A DNA stretch of 32,002 bases, from positions 1 through 32,002 of the IMG/VR virus record IMGVR_UViG_3300021962_000390; one strand, 5' to 3'. Position numbers and translations under genes: made by a program. This stretch comes from a virus. Shown in pieces: positions 8,552 through 15,533 of this stretch. The stretch's first letter is position 1. Each line of letters starts with the position of its first letter. Below the pieces are notes generated by a model, which saw only the letters and a program-made list of their open reading frames with translations, made no database searches and was not told where the DNA came from.

Positions 8552-10537
8552 ATGGCATATACAGAGGCACAGTGGAATAAATTTCAAGCAAGTTTGCCAG
8601 CAGAAGACCGCATCTCTTACCTTGACTACCTTAAAGAAGAAGATCCTGCTGCATACAATAAACTTGTCAGCAAGATCCTTGAAAACCTTAAGACAGCAGA
8701 ACTGCAATCTGGTACTCCTATAACCAAGGTTGTTGATGAACGTGCCAAAATTGCTGGCGCTAAGACAGACACTGCAGCACAAAAGGCTGCAACAGTTGCT
8801 GCTGCTAAAGTTGTTCCAAATTTTAGAGCAGCAGAAGCAGCATCTGCTAAAACAGATTCAGCTGCAACCGTATCAGTTTCAGCAGCAGAAAGTGCAGCAC
8901 AAAAGCGTGCAGCAGAAGCAAAGGCAGAAGCAGATGCAAAGGCAGAACAAGAAGCTGCCAGAATAGCACTTGCTAAGAAAATAGCAGATGCCAAAGCAGC
9001 CCAAGAGGCAGCAGACAAAGCTGCAGCGGATGCAAAAACAGATGAAGAAAAAGCATTGGCTGCCGCATTAGCAGAAGCAGCCGCAGCTGCTGCGGCAGAT
9101 GCAGATGCCACAGGAGAGCTTGCTGGCGACGATAGCACAGCAGCAGATGAAGCAGTAGATGTTGTTACTGAACTTGCTGAGCCGCCAGGAAGACCAGGCA
9201 AGGCTTGGATTGTTGCAGCAGACGGTAAGACTTGGGTTAAACCTGGTATGCCATCAGATGGCAAGAAGTATGATTGGAATGATGAGACAGGTTGGACTCT
9301 TGCTGTTGAAGCAGCAGATGAATACACAACTGTTGATGGCGTACTTACATTTAAGGGTTCCCCATTTACTGGATCTTACAACGGTAAGAACTATAAAGAC
9401 GGTAAAGTTGTAGAAGAGCCAGCTGCAGACGAATACACCACAGTTGGTGGCGTACTTATGTTTAAGGGTGCAGCCTTTACTGGTAATTACAATGGTAAGA
9501 ATTACAAAGACGGCAAACTCGTAGAAGTTGCAGCTGAAGAAGACACTGGAGACGGTGCCAAGACATACACAGCAAGTGACGGAACTAAGTTTACAGATCA
9601 AGCAGCCTATGTTGCTTATCAGAAGATGCTTACTGAAGGCGATCTAGCTAATAAAACAAAAATAGAAGAAGCCCTTGCAGCACGCCAATCAGCCTATGAT
9701 TTACTATACACACAATTTGCAAACTACGGTCTTGGTTCTTTAGTAGAGCCACTTAAGGGACTCATCAAAAGCGGTGCATCTCCTTCAGAGTTTGCTATCA
9801 AGTTACGTACCGATCCTTTATATAACACTGCATACAAGAAGCGTTTTGCTGCAAATGATCTGCGTATCTCCAAGGGCCTTAAGGCCATTGATGAAGCAAC
9901 ATACTTAGGTCTTGAGGACCAGTACCAAGAAATCTTGCGTAATGCAGGATTACCAGAATCTTACTGGAAGCGTGGAGAACTAGGAATCCAAGAAGGATTT
10001 ACTAACTTCATCGCCAACGATGTATCTGCAACTGAACTAGAGGACCGTGTGAATACGGCACAACAGCGTTTAATCTATGCTAACCCAGAGGTAAGCATTG
10101 CGCTTAAGACATTCTACCCAGACATTAGCAATGGCGATCTGCTTGCTTATGCGCTAGATCCTACTAAGGGACTAGACCAAATCAAGCGTCGCATTACTGC
10201 AGCAGAGATTGGTGCATCAGCAGTTCAGATGGGACTTGCAACCAACGTCACTGATGCTGAATACCTAGCACGCTACGGTGTGGACAAGGGAGCAGCACAA
10301 ACAGGTTACCGAACAGCGGCAGAACGTTTACCTGTAGCTAGCAAGTTAGGTGACATCTACGCTGGTCAAGGTCTTGGTGCCTACACGCAGCAGACTGCAG
10401 AACAAGACATCTTTAACTTGCCTGGTGGAGCAGCAGCTGCAGAGAAACGCAGAAAGCTATCAGAACTAGAGCAAGCATCATTCAGCGGTAAAGCTGGTAT
10501 GGGCGCTCTAGCGCGAGATCGCGCTGGCGCTTTCTAA
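8552..10537 (+). CDS. Ala-rich coiled-coil virion protein with a two-copy repeat (661 aa)
   Basis: This 661-aa product has four visible parts. Residues 1-65 are helical. Residues ~70-200 are an Ala/Lys/Glu/Asp coiled-coil-like rod (TolA-like composition). Residues ~215-330 hold a Trp-containing segment and two ~37-residue repeats with the core YNGKNYKDGK. The ~300-residue helical C-terminus includes NPEVSIALKTFYPDIS and ends ALARDRAGAF. The C-terminal region resembles conserved structural proteins near capsid genes of uncultured actinophages, but I cannot name the family. The Ala-rich rod creates a long antisense open frame that is not a gene. It is probably an internal or portal-proximal virion protein. 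The stop is followed by the longest untranslated leader of the late block. Confidence 0.7.
   Translation: MAYTEAQWNKFQASLPAEDRISYLDYLKEEDPAAYNKLVSKILENLKTAELQSGTPITKVVDERAKIAGAKTDTAAQKAATVAAAKVVPNFRAAEAASAKTDSAATVSVSAAESAAQKRAAEAKAEADAKAEQEAARIALAKKIADAKAAQEAADKAAADAKTDEEKALAAALAEAAAAAAADADATGELAGDDSTAADEAVDVVTELAEPPGRPGKAWIVAADGKTWVKPGMPSDGKKYDWNDETGWTLAVEAADEYTTVDGVLTFKGSPFTGSYNGKNYKDGKVVEEPAADEYTTVGGVLMFKGAAFTGNYNGKNYKDGKLVEVAAEEDTGDGAKTYTASDGTKFTDQAAYVAYQKMLTEGDLANKTKIEEALAARQSAYDLLYTQFANYGLGSLVEPLKGLIKSGASPSEFAIKLRTDPLYNTAYKKRFAANDLRISKGLKAIDEATYLGLEDQYQEILRNAGLPESYWKRGELGIQEGFTNFIANDVSATELEDRVNTAQQRLIYANPEVSIALKTFYPDISNGDLLAYALDPTKGLDQIKRRITAAEIGASAVQMGLATNVTDAEYLARYGVDKGAAQTGYRTAAERLPVASKLGDIYAGQGLGAYTQQTAEQDIFNLPGGAAAAEKRRKLSELEQASFSGKAGMGALARDRAGAF
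9317..9535 (+). repeat. Two tandem ~37-codon repeats inside the 661-aa protein
   Basis: Copies at about 9317-9427 and 9428-9535 encode near-identical units: DEYTTV-x-GVL-x-FKG, then FTG-x-YNGKNYKDGK. They correspond to residues ~256-292 and ~293-328. Spacing of Gly and aromatic residues suggests small beta-hairpin repeats comparable in style to MORN or cell-wall-binding repeats; that comparison is tentative. The synonymous differences between the copies show that this is not a very recent duplication. Confidence 0.75.
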
Positions 10538-10664
10538 ACAAACAAAGCCTGCCACTAGAGTAACTGGACTAGTGGAGAGACAATAAAACCAGTAGTAGGA
10601 GCCATACCGTTTCCCCAAACGAATATGAGGCCTGCGCTAACAACTAATAGGGAGAAGGACCACT
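10538..10664 (+). promoter_or_regulatory. 127-nt leader of scaffold/capsid genes with hairpins
   Basis: This gap holds a perfect 7-bp inverted repeat (CCACTAG 10552-10558 with CTAGTGG 10569-10575, 10-nt loop). It also holds a 5-bp hairpin with a CCCC loop (CGTTT 10608-10612, AAACG 10617-10621). Just upstream, inside the previous gene, AGCGCGA/TCGCGCT (10510-10525) is also self-complementary. GGGAGAAGGA at 10650-10659 is the ribosome site for the scaffold gene. There is no T-tract, so these are not clear terminators. They may mark mRNA processing, attenuation, or a separate capsid promoter. I saw no convincing -35/-10 pair. Confidence 0.4.
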
Positions 10665-11135
10665 ATGTCCAATTACGACTACGAGGATGAAGACGATACC
10701 ACTTACGGTGATTCGTCTAACGACCTAGTAAAGCAACTACGCAAAGCAGCTAAGCAAAAGGATAAAGAACTACAAGAGCTTAAGGCTCAGTTTGAAGGCC
10801 TAAACAAAGCGCAGCGCGAACGAGCAATAAAGGATGCCCTCGCAAGTCGCGGGGTAAACAGCAAAATTGCTTCATTTATCCCACAGGATATAGACCCAAC
10901 TGAAGAGTCTGTATCTAAATGGCTTGAAGATTATGCCGATGTATTCGGTATTGAATCAAGTCAAACCCAGGCAACACCTAACGTAAATCCAAACGATGCT
11001 GCAGCATACAAGCGTATGACAAACTCCGCAGACTCTGGTGTATCACCAGAGCATAATGGAGACATTATGCAAAAACTTATGAACGCTAACAGCAAAGAAG
11101 AACTGGATGAAGTTATTAGATTGTCTGGACTCTAA
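10665..11135 (+). CDS. Capsid scaffolding protein
   Basis: This 156-aa product has a very acidic N-terminus (DYEDEDDTTYGDSS) and a Lys/Glu/Gln coiled coil at about residues 22-60 (KQLRKAAKQKDKELQEL). A helical module follows (ALASRGVNSKIASFIPQDIDP), then a C-terminal helix. This arrangement and the position immediately upstream of the major capsid gene are typical of the scaffolding protein that organises procapsid assembly and then leaves or is degraded. ATG 10665 is supported by GGGAGAAGGA upstream. No protease motif is seen in it. Confidence 0.85.
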   Translation: MSNYDYEDEDDTTYGDSSNDLVKQLRKAAKQKDKELQELKAQFEGLNKAQRERAIKDALASRGVNSKIASFIPQDIDPTEESVSKWLEDYADVFGIESSQTQATPNVNPNDAAAYKRMTNSADSGVSPEHNGDIMQKLMNANSKEELDEVIRLSGL

Positions 11136-11166
11136 TCCGATCCTAAACAAGAAAGGCTAGACCCTA

Positions 11167-12345
11167 ATGGCAACACCAACAGGTACCCCCACCACCACGT
11201 CTAGCATCAGCAACCTCGTACAGACAGCATACGATCAGTATGTAAGAATGGCGCTTCGCTCCATTCCTGTTATGCGTTCACTTGCAGATGTTAAGCCAGT
11301 GCAACAGGCAATGCCAGGATCATCAGTTGTTTTCTCAATCTATTCAGATTTGGCACAAGCTACTTCTACATTGACAGAAACTTCAGATGTATCAAGCATT
11401 GCACTAGGTAACCCATCACAGGTTACAGTAACACTGAACGAATACGGTTCAGCAGTTACAACAACAAAGAAGTTAAACCTAACTTCATTCAACGATGTAG
11501 ATTCAGCACTTGCTGACATCATCGCATACAACGCAGCAGACTCTATTGACAACGTTGTAGGTCAGGTCCTCTCAGCAGGAACTAACGTGATCTACTCAAA
11601 CGGTCCATCAGGAACTGCTCCAACATCATCAGCAACAGTTCTACCAGTAGACACAATGACAGTTGCAGACATCCGCAACGCTGTTGTATCACTACGCACA
11701 AACAAGGCATTGCCTCGTATGGGCGAACTATATGCTGCATACCTACACCCACGTCAGTCAGCCGATCTTCGCGCTGAAACTGGTACAGGTGGATTCCAGG
11801 AGCTAACAAAGTACGTTGAGCGTACACCGTTCGTTGCTGGTGCAGTAGGCGTTATCGAAGGCGCTTTCATCGTTGAGACACCACGTGTTCTAAACGGTCT
11901 AAAGCTAGCTACAGGTATCACACCTACAGTTTCAATCACCAACGTTGCTTTGACATCTAACGTAGTGACAATCACTACTGCAGTTGCTCACGGTCTTGGC
12001 GTAGGTCAGGTTGTAACAGTTGCTGCTACAACAAACACAGGTGTTAATGGTACATACACCATCACTGGTGTTACATCAACAACATTTACCTACGCTCTAA
12101 CAGCATCTAATATCACATCAGTTGCTGATACAGGTACTGTCACATTCACCAACAACTACCGTGCGATCATCGCAGGTCGTGAAGCATTGGCTGAAGCACA
12201 GGCTGCAGACATCTCAACCGTTATCGGTCCAGAGATTGATGCGCTACGTCGTTTCCGCACAATCGGTTGGTACTACTTCGGAGGCTTTGCTCGCCTTCGT
12301 GAAGCTGCTCTCTATCGTATTGAGTCAGCAGCAACAAACGGATAA
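11167..12345 (+). CDS. Major capsid protein, possibly N4-gp56-like, with inserted beta domain
   Basis: This 392-aa product follows the scaffold gene. It starts with a helical N-arm (NLVQTAYDQYVRMALRSIPVMRSL), then a beta-rich segment. YLHPRQSADLRAE and the C-terminal YRAIIAGREALAEAQ...WYYFGGFARLREAALYRIES match the HK97-fold capsid pattern, closest in my recognition to the N4-gp56-like group. Residues ~252-331 (about 11920-12159) are a Thr/Val-rich beta module containing AHGLGVGQVVTV. It is inserted between the P-domain strand GAFIVETPRV and YRAIIAG, where relatives have a short loop. It probably decorates the capsid surface. ATG 11167 is the start. A stable GNRA-loop hairpin follows the stop. 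Confidence 0.87.
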   Translation: MATPTGTPTTTSSISNLVQTAYDQYVRMALRSIPVMRSLADVKPVQQAMPGSSVVFSIYSDLAQATSTLTETSDVSSIALGNPSQVTVTLNEYGSAVTTTKKLNLTSFNDVDSALADIIAYNAADSIDNVVGQVLSAGTNVIYSNGPSGTAPTSSATVLPVDTMTVADIRNAVVSLRTNKALPRMGELYAAYLHPRQSADLRAETGTGGFQELTKYVERTPFVAGAVGVIEGAFIVETPRVLNGLKLATGITPTVSITNVALTSNVVTITTAVAHGLGVGQVVTVAATTNTGVNGTYTITGVTSTTFTYALTASNITSVADTGTVTFTNNYRAIIAGREALAEAQAADISTVIGPEIDALRRFRTIGWYYFGGFARLREAALYRIESAATNG

Positions 12346-12360
12346 TTCCCGTTATTGCTC

Positions 12361-12390
12361 GGCAGGGGGTGGGGAGACCCACCCTCTGTC
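12361..12390 (+). terminator. Stable hairpin with GAGA (GNRA) tetraloop after the capsid gene
   Basis: Positions 12361-12373 pair with 12378-12390 to give a 13-bp GC-rich stem with only two G-U wobbles, closed by the loop GAGA at 12374-12377. It lies 15 nt after the capsid stop and before the ribosome site AGGAAAGG (12395-12402) of the next gene. There is no U-tract (TCACTTAGG follows). It could attenuate rather than end transcription, or protect the abundant capsid mRNA from 3' exonucleases. Confidence 0.55.
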
Positions 12391-12408
12391 ACTTAGGAAA
12401 GGTTGGAT

Positions 12409-12732
12409 ATGCCATACACATTAGTAACTCCGTACCAGTGGCAAACCTGGGGCGCAGGCTATACAGAGTTCACTCCGTATTCACGCCTTGCAGGTCGTCG
12501 TCTTAACGGTGGAACTATTGATGGTGATATCGCTCCAAGCCTTACAGATATCCCACGCGGTCAGACATTGATTGTTAATGGAACTCAGGTTATAGCAACC
12601 TTAACTCCAAGCCAAGATGATCTGGCAGCAGCTAGTTATTACTTCCTCGGCGGTCACGAATACACACTCAGTGATGAACAAGCAGCGGTGCTTACTGCTG
12701 CAGGATATGGAAGTTGGTTAACTCCAGTATGA
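12409..12732 (+). CDS. Hypothetical head-region protein (107 aa)
   Basis: ATG 12409 is chosen over the in-frame TTG 12403 because AGGAAAGG (12395-12402) is correctly spaced for the ATG. The product begins MPYTLVTPYQWQTW and is aromatic- and Thr-rich, with a predicted beta core (QTLIVNGTQVIATLTPSQDD). Its short C-terminus resembles a capsid-side accessory domain (HEYTLSDEQAAVLTAAGYG). Its place directly after the capsid gene suggests a decoration or head-completion role, but no family is recognised. The stop overlaps the next ATG. Confidence 0.7.
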   Translation: MPYTLVTPYQWQTWGAGYTEFTPYSRLAGRRLNGGTIDGDIAPSLTDIPRGQTLIVNGTQVIATLTPSQDDLAAASYYFLGGHEYTLSDEQAAVLTAAGYGSWLTPV

Positions 12733-13001
12733 GTCTACATAGAAGGCAGACACATCCAGAATATGTTGAAGGATGTTTTGGCTGCAAGATAGGCGAGCTA
12801 GAACTAAGCGTTGGCGTTGCAAACCACAGAGGATTACCTACGGCAAAGCAACACGACAAAGAACTACAGTCTTACTATGACGCAACACGTCAGGGTATAG
12901 AACCACGTTCAACAAAGAGCAAAGATATAAATGCAGCAGTCCAACTTTCCAACGAGGCTGGTAAGGCTTTCGATGGGATCTCAATGACGTTTAAGGAGTA
13001 A
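12729..13001 (+). CDS. Small CxxC/His protein (90 aa)
   Basis: ATG 12729 overlaps the preceding TGA (ATGA). The protein has H9, C16 and C19 (GCFGCK) plus H33 and H42, a plausible but incomplete Zn site. A charged helical C-terminus follows (SKDINAAVQLSNEAGKAF). I recognise the HPEYVEGCFGCK style from actinophage head regions but know no function. It may be a head-assembly or DNA-contacting protein. It is co-translated with its neighbours; AAGGAG at 12993-12998 near its stop serves the next gene. Confidence 0.7.
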   Translation: MSLHRRQTHPEYVEGCFGCKIGELELSVGVANHRGLPTAKQHDKELQSYYDATRQGIEPRSTKSKDINAAVQLSNEAGKAFDGISMTFKE

Positions 13002-13003
13002 CA

Positions 13004-13147
13004 ATGGAAAACTACGGCAAGATGGAAATGGAATCAGACGAGTACATCACAAAGTACCCAACACCTGATAAGCAATACGAAGGTGCGATGAAGTACTGCA
13101 CATATGAGTCAATCCAGACAGGTGCTATGGGAAAGGCTGCTAAGTAA
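13004..13147 (+). CDS. Small hypothetical protein (47 aa)
   Basis: ATG 13004 follows TTAAGGAGTAACA, a good ribosome site. The product begins MENYGKMEMESDEY and contains several Tyr and Met residues. The N-terminal half is acidic and the C-terminal half more basic (GAMGKAAK). Its stop TAA shares one base with the next ATG. No domain is recognised. It belongs to a chain of five tiny genes between the capsid accessory genes and 13766. Confidence 0.6.
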   Translation: MENYGKMEMESDEYITKYPTPDKQYEGAMKYCTYESIQTGAMGKAAK

Positions 13148-13317
13148 TGAACAAGGCAGAGAAGAAGGCTAAAGTCGCCAAGGTTATGAAAGAGTTTAAG
13201 GGTGGATCACTTCACTCTGGTAAGAAAGGCCCAGTAGTCAAGGGCAAGAAGCAAGCAATTGCTATTGCTTTATCTGAGGCAAAGATGACCAAAAAGAAAA
13301 TGGGCAAGAAGAAGTAA
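13147..13317 (+). CDS. DUF6496-like small basic protein (56 aa)
   Basis: ATG 13147 overlaps the previous stop (TAATG). The 56-aa protein is extremely Lys-rich. It carries the pattern KVMKEFKGGSLHSGKKGPVV followed by KQAIAIALSEAKM, which I recognise as the DUF6496 type found in phages and bacteria. The second half reads like a helix that could dock on DNA or the portal. Function is not established. A DNA-binding or DNA-condensing role inside the head is plausible from charge only. Confidence 0.75.
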   Translation: MNKAEKKAKVAKVMKEFKGGSLHSGKKGPVVKGKKQAIAIALSEAKMTKKKMGKKK

Positions 13318-13595
13318 TGGCTAAGTCTCCAGCGTGGCAAAGAGCAGAGGGCAAGAACCCAAAGGGTGGCCTCAACGCAAAAGGTCGTGCCTCTGCCAAA
13401 GCGCAGGGGATGAACCTCAAGCCTCCAGTCAAGAAGGCTGAGGCAGCTAAGTCTCCCAAGGCAGCAGGACGGCGTAAGTCTTTCTGTGGTCGTATGTGTG
13501 GGATGAAGGCAAAGAACACTTCTAGTAAGACTGCAAAAGATCCGAACTCAAGAATTAACAAGTCGCTTCGCGCTTGGGATTGTAGTTGCAAATGA
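13317..13595 (+). CDS. DUF6321-like basic Cys protein (92 aa)
   Basis: ATG 13317 overlaps the preceding stop. The product begins with the AWQRAEGKNPKGGLNAKGR segment characteristic of a DUF6321-type domain. It has a Lys/Ala-rich linker, then SFCGRMCGMK, a Ser/Lys-rich stretch and a C-terminal WDCSCK. The four Cys could bind Zn. Members are seen in many phages of aquatic bacteria, near head genes, without assigned function. Strong positive charge suggests nucleic-acid contact. The stop overlaps the next ATG (ATGA). Confidence 0.75.
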   Translation: MAKSPAWQRAEGKNPKGGLNAKGRASAKAQGMNLKPPVKKAEAAKSPKAAGRRKSFCGRMCGMKAKNTSSKTAKDPNSRINKSLRAWDCSCK

Positions 13596-13756
13596 AAAAG
13601 AAAGCAGCATTTTGGGATAAACCAAATCCTAACAAAAAGTCAAAAGCATTAACGCCAGAGCAAAAGAAGCAAGCAAAGGCAAGAGCCAAAGCAGCGGGAC
13701 GACCATATCCCAATCTAGTAGATAACGCTGCAGTCAAGAGAACTAAGAAGAAGTAG
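13592..13756 (+). CDS. Small Lys-rich protein (54 aa)
   Basis: ATG 13592 overlaps the previous TGA. The product starts MKKKAAFWDKPNPNKKSKAL. Its central helix is rich in Lys, Ala and Gln (TPEQKKQAKARAKAAG), then RPYPNLVDNAAVKR and a Lys tail. It is the third very basic protein in a row. Its motif TPEQKKQAKARAKAAGRPYPN looks like a conserved short phage protein fused to or co-occurring with DUF6321-type proteins. Function is unknown. Confidence 0.65.
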   Translation: MKKKAAFWDKPNPNKKSKALTPEQKKQAKARAKAAGRPYPNLVDNAAVKRTKKK

Positions 13757-13765
13757 GAGATATAG

Positions 13766-14050
13766 GTGGCACTAGGACAATACGGCACAACGTTATTAGA
13801 TGAACTTAATCGTTTGGCTAATGGTGGCACCTATAGAGCACCAGGCGAAATGGTTGATGAAGCGTTGGCTGCTCGTCAGTGGGCAGTACAGCGTTCAGTA
13901 ACGACAAACTTAACAGACACGGTAGGAGTATTAAATGCGATTGCGGGTACGTCTAGCAGTAATCGTCTTGATTACAACGGCGTATGTAACCTCATCGCTG
14001 GTACTTTTCAACTACCTGCAGCGCAAGCTCTCAGAGCGGTGTCATCTTGA
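13766..14050 (+). CDS. Hypothetical helical protein (94 aa), possible head-tail region factor
   Basis: The start is GTG 13766 with AGGAGA just upstream (13755-13760). The 94-aa product is mainly helical (LLDELNRLANGGTYRAPGEMVDEALAARQW) and slightly acidic. It has no Cys, membrane segment or known domain. It follows the basic cluster and its stop overlaps the TTG start of the next gene. Position suggests a structural-assembly role; nothing in the sequence proves it. Confidence 0.7.
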   Translation: MALGQYGTTLLDELNRLANGGTYRAPGEMVDEALAARQWAVQRSVTTNLTDTVGVLNAIAGTSSSNRLDYNGVCNLIAGTFQLPAAQALRAVSS

Positions 14051-14388
14051 GTGCTAAATATAACTTGGTCTGTGACCAAGCAACTACATTTAATTTTCAG
14101 TTTCAGATCAAGAACGACTCAACTCCTTGGAACCTAACTGGTTATACCGGAGTTATGACTGTTCGCCCATTCGTTGGCGCAACTACTACAACTGTAGTGG
14201 CATCTACTGCTAATGGTCGTATGGTTCTTACTGAATTGACTGGACGCATTAACATTACTATTGACGCAGCAACTACTGCAGCTATCGCAGCAGGGCGTTA
14301 TGCCTACGATCTAGTATTAGATTCAGGTGCAGAAGTTACACGCATCCTTGAAGGTAAATTTATTGTGACAGGAGCGGTGACAACTTGA
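14047..14388 (+). CDS. BppU-like beta-sandwich tail protein (113 aa)
   Basis: The start is TTG at 14047, overlapping the previous stop as TTGA; the nearby GTG is out of frame. The product has the pattern [39 protein letters not shown], then [10 protein letters not shown]. This matches the N-terminal beta domain of baseplate upper (BppU-type) proteins that anchor receptor-binding fibres. It directly precedes the collagen-like fibre, also through a TTGA overlap, so the two are probably co-translated and may interact. Family assignment is from pattern recognition. Confidence 0.7.
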   Translation: MSAKYNLVCDQATTFNFQFQIKNDSTPWNLTGYTGVMTVRPFVGATTTTVVASTANGRMVLTELTGRINITIDAATTAAIAAGRYAYDLVLDSGAEVTRILEGKFIVTGAVTT

Positions 14389-15218
14389 CCACAATTATCG
14401 TAATTGAAAACATCACACCACAGGTTGGTGTAGAACTTTCCCAGGATCAAGGTCCACAGGGTGGTCAAGGTGCTACAGGTCCCACAGGACCAGCAGGGCC
14501 TACCGGCCCTATTGGTGCTACAGGTCCGACGGGAGTTACTGGCGCAACAGGTGCGACAGGTACGACGGGAGCAACAGGTGTTACAGGAAGTACTGGGCCG
14601 ACTGGCCCAGCGGGTGCCACGGGTCCTGTTGGAGCTACGGGATCCGCAGGACTTACAGGCCCAACGGGTCCAGAGGGAGTCACAGGTGCAACAGGACCTG
14701 TTGGCGCTACAGGAGTCACGGGAGCTACTGGACCTACGGGACCAGCTGGAGCAACTGGAACGACAGGAGTTACAGGTCCGACAGGACCTGCGGGAGCGAC
14801 TGGCCCACAAGGGGCCACAGGACCACAGGGTGTAACTGGAGACGTCGGACCTACTGGTATCCAAGGTCTAACAGGCCCTGAAGGCCCTACAGGCCCTACT
14901 GGAGCGGCAAGCACAGTGCCAGGACCGACAGGACCAACAGGTCCAGTTGGAGCAACTGGTCCTTCTGGAGCAGATTCAACTGTGCCAGGACCAACAGGGC
15001 CTACAGGACCTGCGGGTGCAACTGGTCCGATAGGTGCAAGCGGTGCCAATGGAGCAGATGGCGCTACGGGTGCTACGGGACCTGCTGGTACTAATGGAGC
15101 TACAGGCCCAACAGGACCTACTGGTCCTGCAGGAACAAACGGTGCAACAGGGCCGACAGGTCCAACAGGGGCAACAGGCCCATCAGATTTTACAATGGTA
15201 ATAATCGGCGCATACTAG
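14385..15218 (+). CDS. Collagen-like fibre protein (277 aa)
   Basis: The start is TTG 14385, overlapping the previous stop (TTGA). After 22 N-terminal residues ([20 protein letters not shown]), the protein is a long Gly-X-Y tract to about residue 266, dominated by GPT, GAT and GPA triplets. Two near-identical interruptions carry STVPGP. A short tail [11 protein letters not shown] ends it. Such triple-helical rods form trimeric fibres in phages and give length to receptor-binding structures. There is no C-terminal trimerisation knob in this gene, so a neighbouring protein may supply the tip. The repeat makes large spurious open frames on both strands. Confidence 0.88.
   Translation: MTTIIVIENITPQVGVELSQDQGPQGGQGATGPTGPAGPTGPIGATGPTGVTGATGATGTTGATGVTGSTGPTGPAGATGPVGATGSAGLTGPTGPEGVTGATGPVGATGVTGATGPTGPAGATGTTGVTGPTGPAGATGPQGATGPQGVTGDVGPTGIQGLTGPEGPTGPTGAASTVPGPTGPTGPVGATGPSGADSTVPGPTGPTGPAGATGPIGASGANGADGATGATGPAGTNGATGPTGPTGPAGTNGATGPTGPTGATGPSDFTMVIIGAY
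14451..15182 (+). repeat. Collagen-type Gly-X-Y repeat tract
   Basis: About 80 consecutive 9-nt units (GGN-NNN-NNN) encode Gly-X-Y with Pro, Ala and Thr preferred. Breaks occur at GAASTVPGP and GADSTVPGP. Codons for the same triplet vary, so the tract is maintained at protein level more than by recent slippage, although such arrays do change length between relatives. Confidence 0.9.
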
Positions 15219-15227
15219 GAGATAACA

Positions 15228-15533
15228 ATGCCACAAACATCTAAGGCGCTCTTTCGCGGTGCCGCAACTACCACAACATCAACAACCCTTTACACAGTTC
15301 CAGCTTCAACAACAACTGTTGTAACTGACATTGTGGTGACCAATACTGCAGGTACTTCTGGTTCTTTTACTATGTCGCTCAACGATGTGAGTATTGCAAC
15401 AACAGTAACAGTTGGTGCCTACGACTCAACTGTTATCCCATTGAAGCAAGTATTAGCAACAACTCAAACGATCAAGGGTGGCGCATCTGCGACCACTATT
15501 AACTTCCACATCTCAGGGGTGGAAATTTCCTAA
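15228..15533 (+). CDS. Small beta-rich tail/fibre protein (101 aa)
   Basis: ATG 15228 follows GGAGATAACA. The product is Thr/Val/Ser-rich with alternating hydrophobic residues (TTLYTVPASTTTVVTDIVVTN, SGSFTMSLNDVSI), typical of a beta-sandwich without enzymatic residues. Such proteins are common in phage adhesin clusters and may cap or decorate a fibre. It follows the collagen-like protein directly, so it could be its tip or chaperone; this is inference. Confidence 0.7.
   Translation: MPQTSKALFRGAATTTTSTTLYTVPASTTTVVTDIVVTNTAGTSGSFTMSLNDVSIATTVTVGAYDSTVIPLKQVLATTQTIKGGASATTINFHISGVEIS

Noticed and set aside
8626-9327. Long antisense open frame (233 codons) opposite the Ala-rich rod
   Set aside because: It is a composition artefact of GCN-rich Ala codons, encodes low-complexity Ala/Ser, and has no ribosome site; the plus-strand gene explains the region.
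14304-15049. Antisense and out-of-frame open frames across the collagen-like gene
   Set aside because: The 9-nt Gly-X-Y repeat leaves every frame free of stops; products are Pro/Val, Cys/Ser or Leu/Gln low-complexity mirrors of the repeat.
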